Below are positions 6,816-14,402 of a stretch of DNA of 16,232 nucleotides, in pieces. The notes under the pieces are model-generated. The model did no database searches. It was not told the DNA's origin and saw only the letters and a list, made by a program, of their open reading frames with translations. The stretch's first letter is position 1. Each line of letters begins with the position of its first letter. Both the position numbers and the translations under genes were made by a program. The DNA comes from JBOGXF01 sp050694275 (GTDB taxonomy: Bacteria > Actinomycetota > CADDZG01 > WHSQ01): NCBI GenBank assembly GCA_050694275.1, contig JBOGXF010000075.1:1-16232 (forward strand). The letters are read 5' to 3'.

Positions 6816-9800
6816 GCCGGTAGCTCCTTGCCCTCGGACCACAGGGGACAGATCGGCTTGAAGCGACACCACGTGCAGTCGGCCTCGGGATTGGGGCGGA
6901 AGTCCTCGGCCAGCACGCCATCGATCAGCTCGGGCAGGCGCTTCAGCGCCTCTTCGGCCTGCTCGGGATTCTGGGTGCGCTTCTGCACGTCGCCGCGGGA
7001 CAGGGGCGCGTTCGGGTAGATGAGTTGCATCGACACCGGCTCGCCCAGCGATGCGAGCTCGTCGTCGGATCGCGCCGCGAGGTAGTAGATCGCGAGCTGC
7101 AGCGACTCCTCGGCCTCCTCCCACGACGCGACCGACTTGGAGGTCTTGTAGTCGCTCACGACGACGTTCTTTCCGAGCTTGTCGACGCGGTCGATGCGCC
7201 CGGTGATGCGATGGCCGTCGAAGTCGACCTTGAAGCCCTTCTCGACCTTCGCGGCTTTGCCCGGCTTGAGATATCGGAGGTAACGGTCGAGCATGATCTC
7301 GCCTTCGCGGTGGAACTGGCGTGCGACGGCGTGGTTGGGAAACACGCTCTCGTCGAACAACTCGTCGAAGCGCGGGTACGCCTCATCGAGGTCGGCGAAC
7401 TTGCCGAGCTCGATCTCCTCGAAGACCTTGTGGATCCACGACCCGAAGGCCATGTTGTGGCTCGTGTCAGGGTCCAGTCCCAATACCACCTGATAGAGGT
7501 ACTGCAGCCCGCAGTTGTCGTAGGTCGAGATGCGCGAGTAGCTCGTTCTCAGCTTATCCTCGGAGAGGTCGTCGTCGCCGTCGGCGCGCTGGCGCCGGAT
7601 CGGATGTGCGCCCTCGGTCCAGTCCCACCGCCACCACCACTCGCTCGGCTGCGCGGCGCGGCAGCCGGCGTCGAGCTCGCACACCTGCGCGATCCCGGCG
7701 AGCGCAGCGATGCGCTCGGGCGCGGGATTGGAGGTAACCGACATGATGCGGCGGTAGCGGGCCGCGGCCTCGGTGAAGGTGAGCGGCGGGAGATCTGTCG
7801 GAACGTCGGGCTCGGGGACCTCGCCGCAGAGCTCCTCGATGAAGCGGCTCGGCTCGCCGCGGCGGGTCGGGCCGGGGGAAGTCGTGACGATGCAGCGCTT
7901 GTTGGCGCGGGTGACCGCGACGTAGAACACCCGGCGGTCCTCGGCCTCGTTCTTGCGATGGCGCCCGACGGGATCGGTCTCGTCCAGGAAATAGGGGTCG
8001 AACAGCCCCGACGCCCGCCGGCCCTTGGGGATCGCGCCCTCGACCACGCCGGCGACCGCGACGAGCGCCCACTCCTTGCCCTTGGCCCCGTGGAAGCTCA
8101 CGATGTTGACTCCCCCACCCGAACGCTCGGGCGGGAGCCACGGGTCCGATCCGAAGTCCGCGCGCCCGATCGCCTCGAGGTATTGGGTGAACGTGCCGGA
8201 GCCGCGTCTCCGCTCGACGTAGCGACCGAGCGCGCGCGCGAACGCGACGAGCGCGTCGAGGTCGCGGTTGGCCGGGTCGTCGAGGCTCTCCCGGGCCTGC
8301 GCGGTGAGGTCGCGGCACAGCCGCGAGCGGTCCCACACGACCCAGAACGCCTCGTCGGCCGGCGCGTCCTTCTTGCTGCGCAGGAGGTCGCGCAGCTCGA
8401 TCAACTCTGCCATCCTCGGCACGGCGTCATCGTCAAGGTCGGCAGGCGGATCCTCGATCACCGTGGCGAGCGTCCTTCCGCTGAGGCGCGCGACGCGCTC
8501 GAGCTCGCGCACGACCCCGTCGTCGAGGTCGATCAGTCGCGACCGCAGCAGTTCGAGGAGTTGCTCGGGGTCCGGATCGTCCGAGAACGCGAACTGCGCG
8601 AGGTCCGCGAACGCGCGCACGATCGGCTCGCGCCCGAGCGGCCGATCCGGGGCGCTGATCGAGAACGGCACCTCGAGCGCATCGAGGGCGCGCTCGAGCG
8701 GCGGGAGCATCGCGCGCGGTGACGTCAGCAGGATCGCCATGTCCTCGTAAGCGATCTTGTCGGTGAGGTGCGCGAGCCGGAGAGCGCGCGCGATTGCCTC
8801 GACCTCGGAGGCGAGGTTGGGGAAGCGCTTGACCTCGATCGTGGCGTCCCCCACGAAGCTCTGCGCCCGGTGATCGGCGTCGCCGTTGCGCCCGATCAGT
8901 TCCAACGACTTGGCACCGAAGTCCGCACCGAGCCGATAGCTCGTGCGAAGGGTGACGCGGTCGTGGTGTCCGAACTCCTTCTCGAAGTCGTCCATCCAGT
9001 CCGGGTCGGCCCCCCTGAACGTCTCGATCGCGGAGTCGGGATCTCCCGCAAGCACGAGCGACCGGCGGTCGGGCGAATCGGAGCCGAATCCGCACAGGAA
9101 ATGCAACATCCGCTGCTGCACGAGCGCGAGCTCCTGACCATCGTCGACGAGAACGTGGAGATAGCGCCGGTGCAGGGCGTCGCGCACGTCGTCGTGGTTG
9201 GCGATCAGCTCGGTAGCGTCGGCGAGCAGCGTCGGGTAGTCGACGCGGCTTTGCGACCTCAGCCTCGTGCGGTGAGCCTTGAAGAAGCGGACGACGTCGG
9301 TCCACCCCGGCCGCGCCGCGGCGAGGGCATCGAGCTGGGCGTCGTCGAGCAGGCGCTGCTCGGCCCGGATGCAGAAGTCGACGACCTCGTCGACGAAGCC
9401 TCGGTTTTCCAACAGATGGCGGTGGTGGGGCCAGTTCGCCTTGTTCTCGAGGGTGAGCGCGTCGCGCACGTCGCCCCACTGCTCCGGGCTGGTGAGAAGG
9501 ACGGGCGGCTCGTTGTATGCGAGCCGGTCGTAGTGCCGGCCGACGAGGTGGTTGGCGAGACCGTGCCACGTATAGACCGGGACCTCGATGAGGGCGTCGA
9601 GGCCCTCGTCGAACAAGAGCCGGCGAGTGAGCCGATCCTGCAATGCGATCTTGGCCGCCCGGTTGGGAACCAGGAACAGGATCCGATCCGAGGAGCAGCC
9701 CGGTTCTTGGGCGAGGCGGACGAAGCGCTCCTCGAGCACGGTCGTCTTGCCCGTGCCCGGCCCCCCGAGCGCGAGCAGGGGGCCGGGGCCGTGGTCGACG

Positions 9801-9841
9801 ACCCGGGCGTGGTGGGGATCGAGAGAGATCGCGTGGCTCAC
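6812..9841 (-). CDS. adnA: AdnA-like helicase-nuclease subunit with Fe-S-type nuclease cysteines
   Basis: The 1009-aa protein has a divergent UvrD-like motor followed by a RecB-like nuclease and is the partner of the downstream adnB. Walker A is intact (GGPGTGKT, 26-33). Motif II reads VDDGQE (232-237), with Asp234 where active motors have the catalytic Glu, suggesting a weak or non-hydrolysing motor, in line with AdnA being the lesser motor of the pair. Motif III AGDPDSAIETFRGA (265-278), SFHGAKGKEW (582-591) and FYVAVTRANKR (639-649) are recognisable. The nuclease keeps H804, D884 in GRIDRV, D897 and K899 in SDYKT, and Q915. C777 together with C989, C992 and C998 (CxxCx5C) forms the four-Cys arrangement of AddB/Cas4-like Fe-S nucleases. 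The start is GTG at 9841 with no evident Shine-Dalgarno. Nuclease and complex membership are inferred from family. Confidence 0.92.
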   Translation of the reverse strand: MSHAISLDPHHARVVDHGPGPLLALGGPGTGKTTVLEERFVRLAQEPGCSSDRILFLVPNRAAKIALQDRLTRRLLFDEGLDALIEVPVYTWHGLANHLVGRHYDRLAYNEPPVLLTSPEQWGDVRDALTLENKANWPHHRHLLENRGFVDEVVDFCIRAEQRLLDDAQLDALAAARPGWTDVVRFFKAHRTRLRSQSRVDYPTLLADATELIANHDDVRDALHRRYLHVLVDDGQELALVQQRMLHFLCGFGSDSPDRRSLVLAGDPDSAIETFRGADPDWMDDFEKEFGHHDRVTLRTSYRLGADFGAKSLELIGRNGDADHRAQSFVGDATIEVKRFPNLASEVEAIARALRLAHLTDKIAYEDMAILLTSPRAMLPPLERALDALEVPFSISAPDRPLGREPIVRAFADLAQFAFSDDPDPEQLLELLRSRLIDLDDGVVRELERVARLSGRTLATVIEDPPADLDDDAVPRMAELIELRDLLRSKKDAPADEAFWVVWDRSRLCRDLTAQARESLDDPANRDLDALVAFARALGRYVERRRGSGTFTQYLEAIGRADFGSDPWLPPERSGGGVNIVSFHGAKGKEWALVAVAGVVEGAIPKGRRASGLFDPYFLDETDPVGRHRKNEAEDRRVFYVAVTRANKRCIVTTSPGPTRRGEPSRFIEELCGEVPEPDVPTDLPPLTFTEAAARYRRIMSVTSNPAPERIAALAGIAQVCELDAGCRAAQPSEWWWRWDWTEGAHPIRRQRADGDDDLSEDKLRTSYSRISTYDNCGLQYLYQVVLGLDPDTSHNMAFGSWIHKVFEEIELGKFADLDEAYPRFDELFDESVFPNHAVARQFHREGEIMLDRYLRYLKPGKAAKVEKGFKVDFDGHRITGRIDRVDKLGKNVVVSDYKTSKSVASWEEAEESLQLAIYYLAARSDDELASLGEPVSMQLIYPNAPLSRGDVQKRTQNPEQAEEALKRLPELIDGVLAEDFRPNPEADCTWCRFKPICPLWSEGKELPA

Positions 9842-9897
9842 GGTTTCAATCTATCGAGGGGGTACGACGAAAACCCGCGCGTCGCGAAGATTTGCCG

Positions 9898-10191
9898 CTA
9901 GACGAGCCGAGCGGCGACGAACGCGAGCCCGGCCACCGCTAGCATCGCCGATGAGGTGATCCCCACCATGGCGGTGATCATGGTTCGGGTCTGGGCGTTG
10001 AGCTCGGCTCGGAAGGTCGCCAGCATCTTGTACTCGAGGCGCTCCTCGAGCTGCTCGAGGTCGCGCTTCGTGGCAACATCGGCCCATCCGACGGGCGGGA
10101 GGTGCTCCATCAGCACGGTCGCGTGCTCGTGCCCGAGCACCTGCTCGAGCTTCGTATACAGGTCGTGACGAGAACGTTCATCCACGGCCAT
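9898..10191 (-). CDS. Small coiled-coil protein with C-terminal membrane anchor
   Basis: The 97-aa product has three parts. The N-terminal helical segment (1-32, DLYTKLEQVLGHEHATVLME) is followed by the short motif LPPVGWADVATKRDL (31-45), which I recall from many small actinobacterial proteins of unknown function. A charged coiled coil (42-70) leads into one hydrophobic segment (about 75-94) ending RLV. With no signal peptide and the hydrophobic stretch at the end, it looks tail-anchored with the bulk in the cytoplasm. An ATG at 10191 with GGAAGGAG 6 nt upstream decides the start; the frame is open further upstream but without a comparable site. It stops 56 nt before adnA on the same strand, so it is plausibly the first gene of the adnAB operon. 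No function is known to me. Confidence 0.75.
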   Translation of the reverse strand: MAVDERSRHDLYTKLEQVLGHEHATVLMEHLPPVGWADVATKRDLEQLEERLEYKMLATFRAELNAQTRTMITAMVGITSSAMLAVAGLAFVAARLV

Positions 10192-10197
10192 TGTGCG

Positions 10198-10205
10198 CTC
10201 CTTCC
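10198..10205 (-). promoter_or_regulatory. Ribosome binding site fixing the start of the 97-aa protein
   Basis: The minus strand reads GGAAGGAG, 6 nt before the ATG at 10191. It is a near-perfect anti-16S match and selects this ATG over the longer open frame upstream. A TATACG further upstream (plus-strand 10242-10247) could be a -10 box but has no clear -35 partner. Confidence 0.8.
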
Positions 10206-10273
10206 CGAGCAGCGGCAACCGGAAGCGCGGCCAAGAAAGAACGTATAGGGAGGGTGTGACATGAGACTCTGAT

Positions 10274-12019
10274 TTACGGCTTCGACACGAGGATCGATGT
10301 TCCGTCGCTGTCCCCGTCCGGATCCGTGTTGGCGGTCGCGTCGTAGAGCAGCGCACCGGTCACGTCGTCGACCGTGAACATCACGCTGCTCGTCCTCTTG
10401 GGAACGTCGGGGCGGGTGACGCTACATTGCCCACCCGCGCCTGTGAGACACGAAGACGTGCCCGACGCGCCCTCGCTCCAAGTGCCGCTCACGGTCGCGT
10501 CCGCGACCGGGTTTCCGCTCGAGTCGAGAACCGTCACGGTGACAAGTGCGGTCCACGTCGGCCCCTCGCTCGTGCTCGAGCCGTCGAGGTCATCGACGTG
10601 CATGGTCTCCCCGGTCGAGTTCGCGACGGTCACCGAGATGCCGTCGGACGCGGCGTTGCCGTCGGTGTCCGTTGCGGTCGCCCCGAGGGCGTGGCCCCCG
10701 TCCGAGACCGCGGTCGTATCCCAGTCGGCCGACCACCCATCCAACCCGTCCGCGTCCACCCAGATCGAGGACTCGTCGACGAAGAACTCGACCCGGGCGA
10801 TACCCACGTCGTCGGTCGCCTCAACCGTCACCGTCACCGTGTCCGACACGGTGACGCCGTCGGCCGGGCTAGTGATCGCGGCATCGGGCATCCCCATCTC
10901 GGCCGCCACCGCTTGGCGGATGTCGGGCAGGTCCCCGTAAAGGTTCTCTCCCGGGCACTCCGTGCTGACCCAGTCCCGGTGCCCGGAGATGAGGTCGACC
11001 ACCTTGGTGGCGTCGCTGTCGGGGTGCGGGTTCTCGTAGTTGACGACCGCCTCGGGGTCGAGCCCGTGGCGGACGGCGAGCTCGGCCATCACGTCGATCA
11101 GCGAGTCGACCGCGGCCTGCTTGGGCTCACCGCCGAAACGGGGATGGGTCGTAAACTCACCAAGCAAGGCGATGCCGAGGTTTCCGGAGTTGTAGCCGCC
11201 GACGTGCGCCCCGGTGACCACGCGGGCGGCGTCGGCGGTGGATTCGTGAGCGAAGTCGCGCCCGTCGCCGCCGGCGCTCTCGCACGAGCTCGAGGCCGTG
11301 CCCGACCAGCGCCCCTCGTAGGTCCGGCCGTCCTCGTCGATGAGGTACTGGTAGCCGATGTCGCCCCAGCCCCGGTCGATCGCGTGGTACTCGTAGATCG
11401 CCCGGACCGTGGCCTCGGGATCGGGATCGTCGTTGTCGGTCGCGGTGTGGTGGGCGGTCATGACCTGGACGTCGAAGAACTCGGCCGGCCAGATCTCGTT
11501 GCCGCCGGAGTCGAAGCGAAGGCTCTCGTCGGCGCCCCAGTCGGCGCGCGACAGGCAGCGCGAGATCGCCCCGGCGGTCCTTGCCGGTTGCGTTCCCCTC
11601 GTCACCAGCGGTCCGTCGGTCGTGTTGAGCACGACCGCGCGAGGGCGCACGGCGTCGTCGGGGATGCCGCGGATCTGGTAGGCGTCGGCATCGTGGGCCG
11701 CGACGAGCCCGCTCGCCCACTGGCCGCGCGCCTCGGCGCCGTCCTCGATGAGCCTCGTCCACGGCCCCCACACGCCATCGGCGCGGAAGCGAACCTCGCC
11801 GTTGAAGCCGGCGTGATCGTGATCGGCCCCGGCGACGTCCCATACGACGCCGAGGTAGTCGATCGAGAAGCCGGGGTCGACCGGACCGGCCTGAATCGGT
11901 CGTCGGTCGGTCAGGGTGGACGGAACCTTTATCGGGTGTGCGGCGACGCCGGTCGCCGTCAGCGACGCGGCGACGAGCAGGACGACCGTAGAGATCCGAG
12001 ACAGCGCCCGCATACTCAT
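10274..12019 (-). CDS. Secreted N-acetylmuramoyl-L-alanine amidase (PGRP/amidase_2) with Ig-like C-terminus
   Basis: The 581-aa exported protein should cleave the lactyl-amide bond between MurNAc and L-Ala. A signal peptide occupies about 1-27 (hydrophobic VVLLVAASLTATGVAA). Residues 45-120 resemble the extra N-terminal domain of actinobacterial PGRP amidases (EVRFRADGVWGPWTRL). The PGRP domain runs about 150-375, with probable Zn ligands H190 (TAHHTAT), H347 (SGHRDW) and C355 (TECPG), and Y223 in IGYQYLI. An Ig-like domain follows (380-466, AITSPADGVTV, EFFVDES), then a beta-rich domain with a Cys pair (about 472-581). The ATG at 12019 has GAGGGG 4 nt upstream, which favours it over an upstream TTG. 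It lies downstream of the subtilase but beyond a strong terminator, so it is probably transcribed separately. I see no clear terminator in the 82 nt after its stop. Confidence 0.9.
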   Translation of the reverse strand: MSMRALSRISTVVLLVAASLTATGVAAHPIKVPSTLTDRRPIQAGPVDPGFSIDYLGVVWDVAGADHDHAGFNGEVRFRADGVWGPWTRLIEDGAEARGQWASGLVAAHDADAYQIRGIPDDAVRPRAVVLNTTDGPLVTRGTQPARTAGAISRCLSRADWGADESLRFDSGGNEIWPAEFFDVQVMTAHHTATDNDDPDPEATVRAIYEYHAIDRGWGDIGYQYLIDEDGRTYEGRWSGTASSSCESAGGDGRDFAHESTADAARVVTGAHVGGYNSGNLGIALLGEFTTHPRFGGEPKQAAVDSLIDVMAELAVRHGLDPEAVVNYENPHPDSDATKVVDLISGHRDWVSTECPGENLYGDLPDIRQAVAAEMGMPDAAITSPADGVTVSDTVTVTVEATDDVGIARVEFFVDESSIWVDADGLDGWSADWDTTAVSDGGHALGATATDTDGNAASDGISVTVANSTGETMHVDDLDGSSTSEGPTWTALVTVTVLDSSGNPVADATVSGTWSEGASGTSSCLTGAGGQCSVTRPDVPKRTSSVMFTVDDVTGALLYDATANTDPDGDSDGTSILVSKP

Positions 12020-12023
12020 ATGA

Positions 12024-12029
12024 CCCCTC
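12024..12029 (-). promoter_or_regulatory. Ribosome binding site fixing the amidase start
   Basis: The minus strand reads GAGGGG, 4 nt before the ATG at 12019 and 10 nt before a second in-frame ATG at 12013. Either gives a normal signal peptide; the TTG start further upstream has no such site. Confidence 0.6.
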
Positions 12030-12080
12030 GTCGTTCTTCGGCGAATCTCCAGCGTCAATTCTCGCTGGGGCGGAAAAGAG

Positions 12081-12110
12081 GAGCGGCCCCCGGCACTCCG
12101 GGGGCCGCTC
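12081..12110 (-). terminator. Strong intrinsic terminator of the subtilase gene
   Basis: A perfect 13-bp GC-rich stem (12081-12093 with 12098-12110) closes a 4-nt loop, starting 5 nt after the subtilase stop codon. On the minus strand it is followed by CCTCTTTTCC, a short U-rich tract. Orientation and placement fit Rho-independent termination of the subtilase mRNA and separate it from the amidase gene. Confidence 0.88.
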
Positions 12111-12115
12111 TGACC

Positions 12116-13912
12116 TCAGTTGTAGTTGACCGTGACCTCGGCGGAGCAGTTCGTGGTGCTGTTGGCCTCGCACACCTGGTAGGTGTGGCTCCCGCCGCCC
12201 TTGCCGATGACGTCGGTGTGGGCGCCGTCGTTGTCGGTCGTAGTCACTTTGGCACCGTCCCGATAGACGTCCACGGAGCCCGCCGAGGTCGCTCCCGTGG
12301 TCCACGTGAGGTCGGCCGACTTGGTTCCTCTGAGCTTGGTGCCGATAACGGTCAGATCCCACGGGTCGGGGTCGTCCGTGGTCGAGTCCTGCACGGTGAT
12401 GCTTACCGTCGCGACGTTGCTGTCGGTGGTCCCGTCGTTGGCCGTGTAAGTGAACGAATCCGACCCGACGAAACCGGCGTTTGGGGTGTACGTGACGGTG
12501 CCGTCGGGATTCAGCACGACCGCTCCGTTCGACGGCTGCGTGAGGTTGGTCACCGTGAGCGGGTCGCCGTCCGCGTCGCTGTCGTTGGCGAGGACGTCGA
12601 CGGCTATGGCGGTGTCTATCTCCGTCGTCGCGCTGTCGTTGTTGGCGACCGGGGCGCTGTTGGTCTCGCCTCCGCCGCCCGTGTCGGTTGCCAGCAACGC
12701 CGGATTGAACACCGTCGCGCTCGAGACGTCGAGCAGGTTCTCCTTGATCAAGTCCCCGTCGTCCAAGTTGTTCCAGCCGGTGTTGCCGGCTCCGACCACC
12801 GCGGTCTGGACCTGGCTTGGGGTCGCCGACGGATTGGTCGCCTTATACAGCGCAGCGGCCCCGGCGACGTGCGGGCTCGCCATGGAGGTGCCGCTGATGG
12901 TGTTGTACCCGCCGCCCTTCCACGTCGAGAAGATGCACACGCCCGGAGCGATGATGTCGACGTCGTCGCCGAAGTTCGAGAAGTTGGCGAACGTGTCGTC
13001 CATATCGGAGCGGCACGTCGGCGACCCGAGACCTCCGGGTTCGCCGTCGAAGTCCGCCAGCGCGGACACCGTGATGACTTCGTCGTAGGCCGCAGGTACG
13101 TGATTGGCGGCGTCGTCGGACTCGTTGCCGGCCGCGACCGCGTAGGTCGTCCCTGCCGCGACCGAGTTGCAGATCGCGTTGTGTAGAGCGTCGCCGCTAC
13201 ACCCGGAATCGGATCCGCTGCCGCCGAGACTCATGTTTGCGACCTCGATGCCTCCGTGGCCGGTCACCCAATCGACGCCACAGATGACCGAGGACCACGA
13301 TCCGGAGCCGGCGTTGTTGAGCACGCGTGCCGCCCACAACCGCGCGCCCGGCGCCATGCCGACTGCGCCCGACCCGTTGTCCTTTCCGGCAGCGGTTCCG
13401 GCGACGTGGGTACCGTGCCCGTTGCCGTCGTCGAAGGAGTTGCCGGTCGAGCAGTTCTTGCCGCCCACGACGTTGAGATCGGGATGGTCGAGATCGATCC
13501 CGGTGTCGATGATCGCGATGTCGGCGTCGACGCGGAAGTCATCGACGCCGTCGATGTCGATCTCGGCGTTGTCGGGGGCAAAGACCCGATGGACTCCGGT
13601 GGGGGCATTGGCGGGATGGTCGACTGCCTGGACCACTCCGTCCTCGGAGACGTAGGCGACGCGGTCGTCGGCCCGGACCCGCTCGACCGCAGTGCTCGAC
13701 ATCGCCGCGGCGTAGCCCTTGAGCGCGAACCGGTAGACGTGGCTCACCTCGGCGCCGTGATCGCGGGCGTGCTCGGAGGCGACCGACCCAGGGCTGGACA
13801 CGGAGTCCTTGAGGACCACGATGTAGCGGCCCTGGGCCGCCTGAGCGGTCGCGGCCGGAAGCAGCGAGGCCACCAGCAAGCCGAGAGTCAGACCGACGAG
13901 AACACGCCTCAT
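12116..13912 (-). CDS. Secreted subtilisin-like serine protease (S8) with propeptide and C-terminal beta domains
   Basis: The 598-aa secreted protease has a signal peptide (1-26, ending ATAQA), an I9-type inhibitory propeptide (about 28-98, RYIVVLKDSV to VAYVSEDGVVQA) and an S8 catalytic domain (about 128-385). The triad is D136 (IIDTG), H166 (NGHGTHVAGT) and S343 (SGTSMASPHVAG), with oxyanion-hole N263 (AAGNE), so it should be active. A cadherin-like/Big_17-type repeat (417-508; APVANND, DVLANDSDADGDPL, DSFTYTAND) has Asp-rich positions suggesting Ca2+ binding. A fibronectin-III-like module follows (516-597). Five other Cys pairs or singles in the catalytic domain could form disulfides. The ATG at 13912 with GGAGG 6 nt upstream is chosen over a TTG five codons earlier. 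A terminator follows immediately. Substrates are unknown; extracellular or surface proteins are likely. Confidence 0.95.
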   Translation of the reverse strand: MRRVLVGLTLGLLVASLLPAATAQAAQGRYIVVLKDSVSSPGSVASEHARDHGAEVSHVYRFALKGYAAAMSSTAVERVRADDRVAYVSEDGVVQAVDHPANAPTGVHRVFAPDNAEIDIDGVDDFRVDADIAIIDTGIDLDHPDLNVVGGKNCSTGNSFDDGNGHGTHVAGTAAGKDNGSGAVGMAPGARLWAARVLNNAGSGSWSSVICGVDWVTGHGGIEVANMSLGGSGSDSGCSGDALHNAICNSVAAGTTYAVAAGNESDDAANHVPAAYDEVITVSALADFDGEPGGLGSPTCRSDMDDTFANFSNFGDDVDIIAPGVCIFSTWKGGGYNTISGTSMASPHVAGAAALYKATNPSATPSQVQTAVVGAGNTGWNNLDDGDLIKENLLDVSSATVFNPALLATDTGGGGETNSAPVANNDSATTEIDTAIAVDVLANDSDADGDPLTVTNLTQPSNGAVVLNPDGTVTYTPNAGFVGSDSFTYTANDGTTDSNVATVSITVQDSTTDDPDPWDLTVIGTKLRGTKSADLTWTTGATSAGSVDVYRDGAKVTTTDNDGAHTDVIGKGGGSHTYQVCEANSTTNCSAEVTVNYN

Positions 13913-13918
13913 GAGGAA

Positions 13919-13923
13919 CCTCC
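13919..13923 (-). promoter_or_regulatory. Ribosome binding site fixing the subtilase start
   Basis: GGAGG on the minus strand stands 6 nt before the ATG at 13912. The TTG five codons upstream overlaps this site and would have no Shine-Dalgarno of its own. Confidence 0.8.
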
Positions 13924-14025
13924 GCAACAGACAGAAAGTATTGGTCAGAAGAAGTTAGACGACGAAGCGTGACAAGTCCATAGCACTCCGTGACCATTTC
14001 GGGCAGATCCACCGCATTCGTGGCC

Positions 14026-14080
14026 GGCTCCCTCGTGGCAGGAAAAACCAGGACCGCAAATCCGGTGCCGGGAGCCTGCC
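14026..14080. repeat. Competing inverted repeats in the divergent intergenic region
   Basis: GGCTCCC (14026-14032) can pair with GGGAGCC (14070-14076), and GGCAGG (14037-14042) can pair with CCTGCC (14075-14080). The two right arms share CC (14075-14076), so the full stems are mutually exclusive. The block lies in the 247-nt gap between the subtilase (-) and the 80-aa gene (+) and would fall in the 5' leader of the subtilase if its promoter is distal. The arms are short and GC-rich, so chance is a real alternative. I found no convincing promoter boxes in the gap. Confidence 0.3.
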
Positions 14081-14100
14081 CTGTTCCATACTGCACAACC

Positions 14101-14123
14101 CGGCCCGTGCTGCGGGCGGGCCG
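14101..14123. repeat. GC hairpin between divergent genes
   Basis: CGGCCCG (14101-14107) and CGGGCCG (14117-14123) form a perfect 7-bp stem around a 9-nt loop. It lies 37 nt upstream of the ATG at 14160. No gene ends here and there is no T-run, so a leader structure or operator is more likely than a terminator; chance in GC-rich DNA is possible. Confidence 0.35.
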
Positions 14124-14159
14124 ATATCAGGGTGAAGCAAGAGGGAGGCACTGGCGGTA

Positions 14160-14402
14160 ATGACGGAGCAAGCAAGGTTGCCCGAGTGGGAGCCTGATCT
14201 CATCGACGAGGCCATCCGGACGGCCGAGGAACGCCTCCGGGCGGAGCGGGAGAACGCCCGCAAGCGCGCCGTCCAGCTCGCCCGCGAGCAGGCGTACCAC
14301 CGGCTCGCGGTGGCCATCGAGCGCCCGAAGCGGACCCGCGCCGCTTCGGGCCAGCTGTCGCTCTTCTCCGACGAGCCGACCCTCTTCGACGACGTTTCCT
14401 AG
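14160..14402 (+). CDS. Small helical protein with C-terminal beta-clamp-binding motif QLSLF
   Basis: The 80-aa protein has an acidic start (EWEPDLIDEAI), a long highly charged helix (about 12-54, AEERLRAERENARKR) and a basic linker (RPKRTRAASG, 55-64). After the linker comes QLSLF (65-69), then an acidic tail (SDEPTLFDDVS). QLSLF is an exact match to the QL(S/D)LF consensus by which bacterial polymerases, MutS, MutL and others bind the sliding clamp DnaN. Its position after a flexible linker near the C-terminus is the usual layout. GAGGGAGG lies 11 nt before the ATG, rather far, and TGGCGG is nearer. The gene converges on the MOSC gene with a 4-nt overlap. I do not recognise the N-terminal helical family; clamp binding is inferred from the motif alone. 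Confidence 0.72.
   Translation: MTEQARLPEWEPDLIDEAIRTAEERLRAERENARKRAVQLAREQAYHRLAVAIERPKRTRAASGQLSLFSDEPTLFDDVS

Noticed and set aside
6816..7124. Upstream extension of adnB to 7124
   Set aside because: The added residues are an Arg/Ala-rich shadow of adnA; the ATGA overlap at 6812-6815 gives a normal N-terminus just before the helicase Q-motif.
4623..9901. Long plus-strand open frames opposite adnA and adnB (e.g. 4623-5858, 7025-8722, 8768-9901)
   Set aside because: Low-complexity Arg/Leu/Val/Glu composition with no motifs, lying entirely antisense to helicase-nuclease genes whose motifs are all in frame.
10427..13186. Open plus-strand frame of about 919 codons opposite the amidase and subtilase genes
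   Set aside because: It spans two well-supported genes and their terminator and is Val/Arg/Gly/Asp-rich without any domain; it is an antisense shadow caused by G/C-ending codons.
13928..14159. Possible cyclic-di-AMP (ydaO-type) riboswitch upstream of the subtilase
   Set aside because: CTGCCCGAAA and GGGAGCCGG on the minus strand are reminiscent, but the defining CAGCTAACC-type segment and closing stem are absent.
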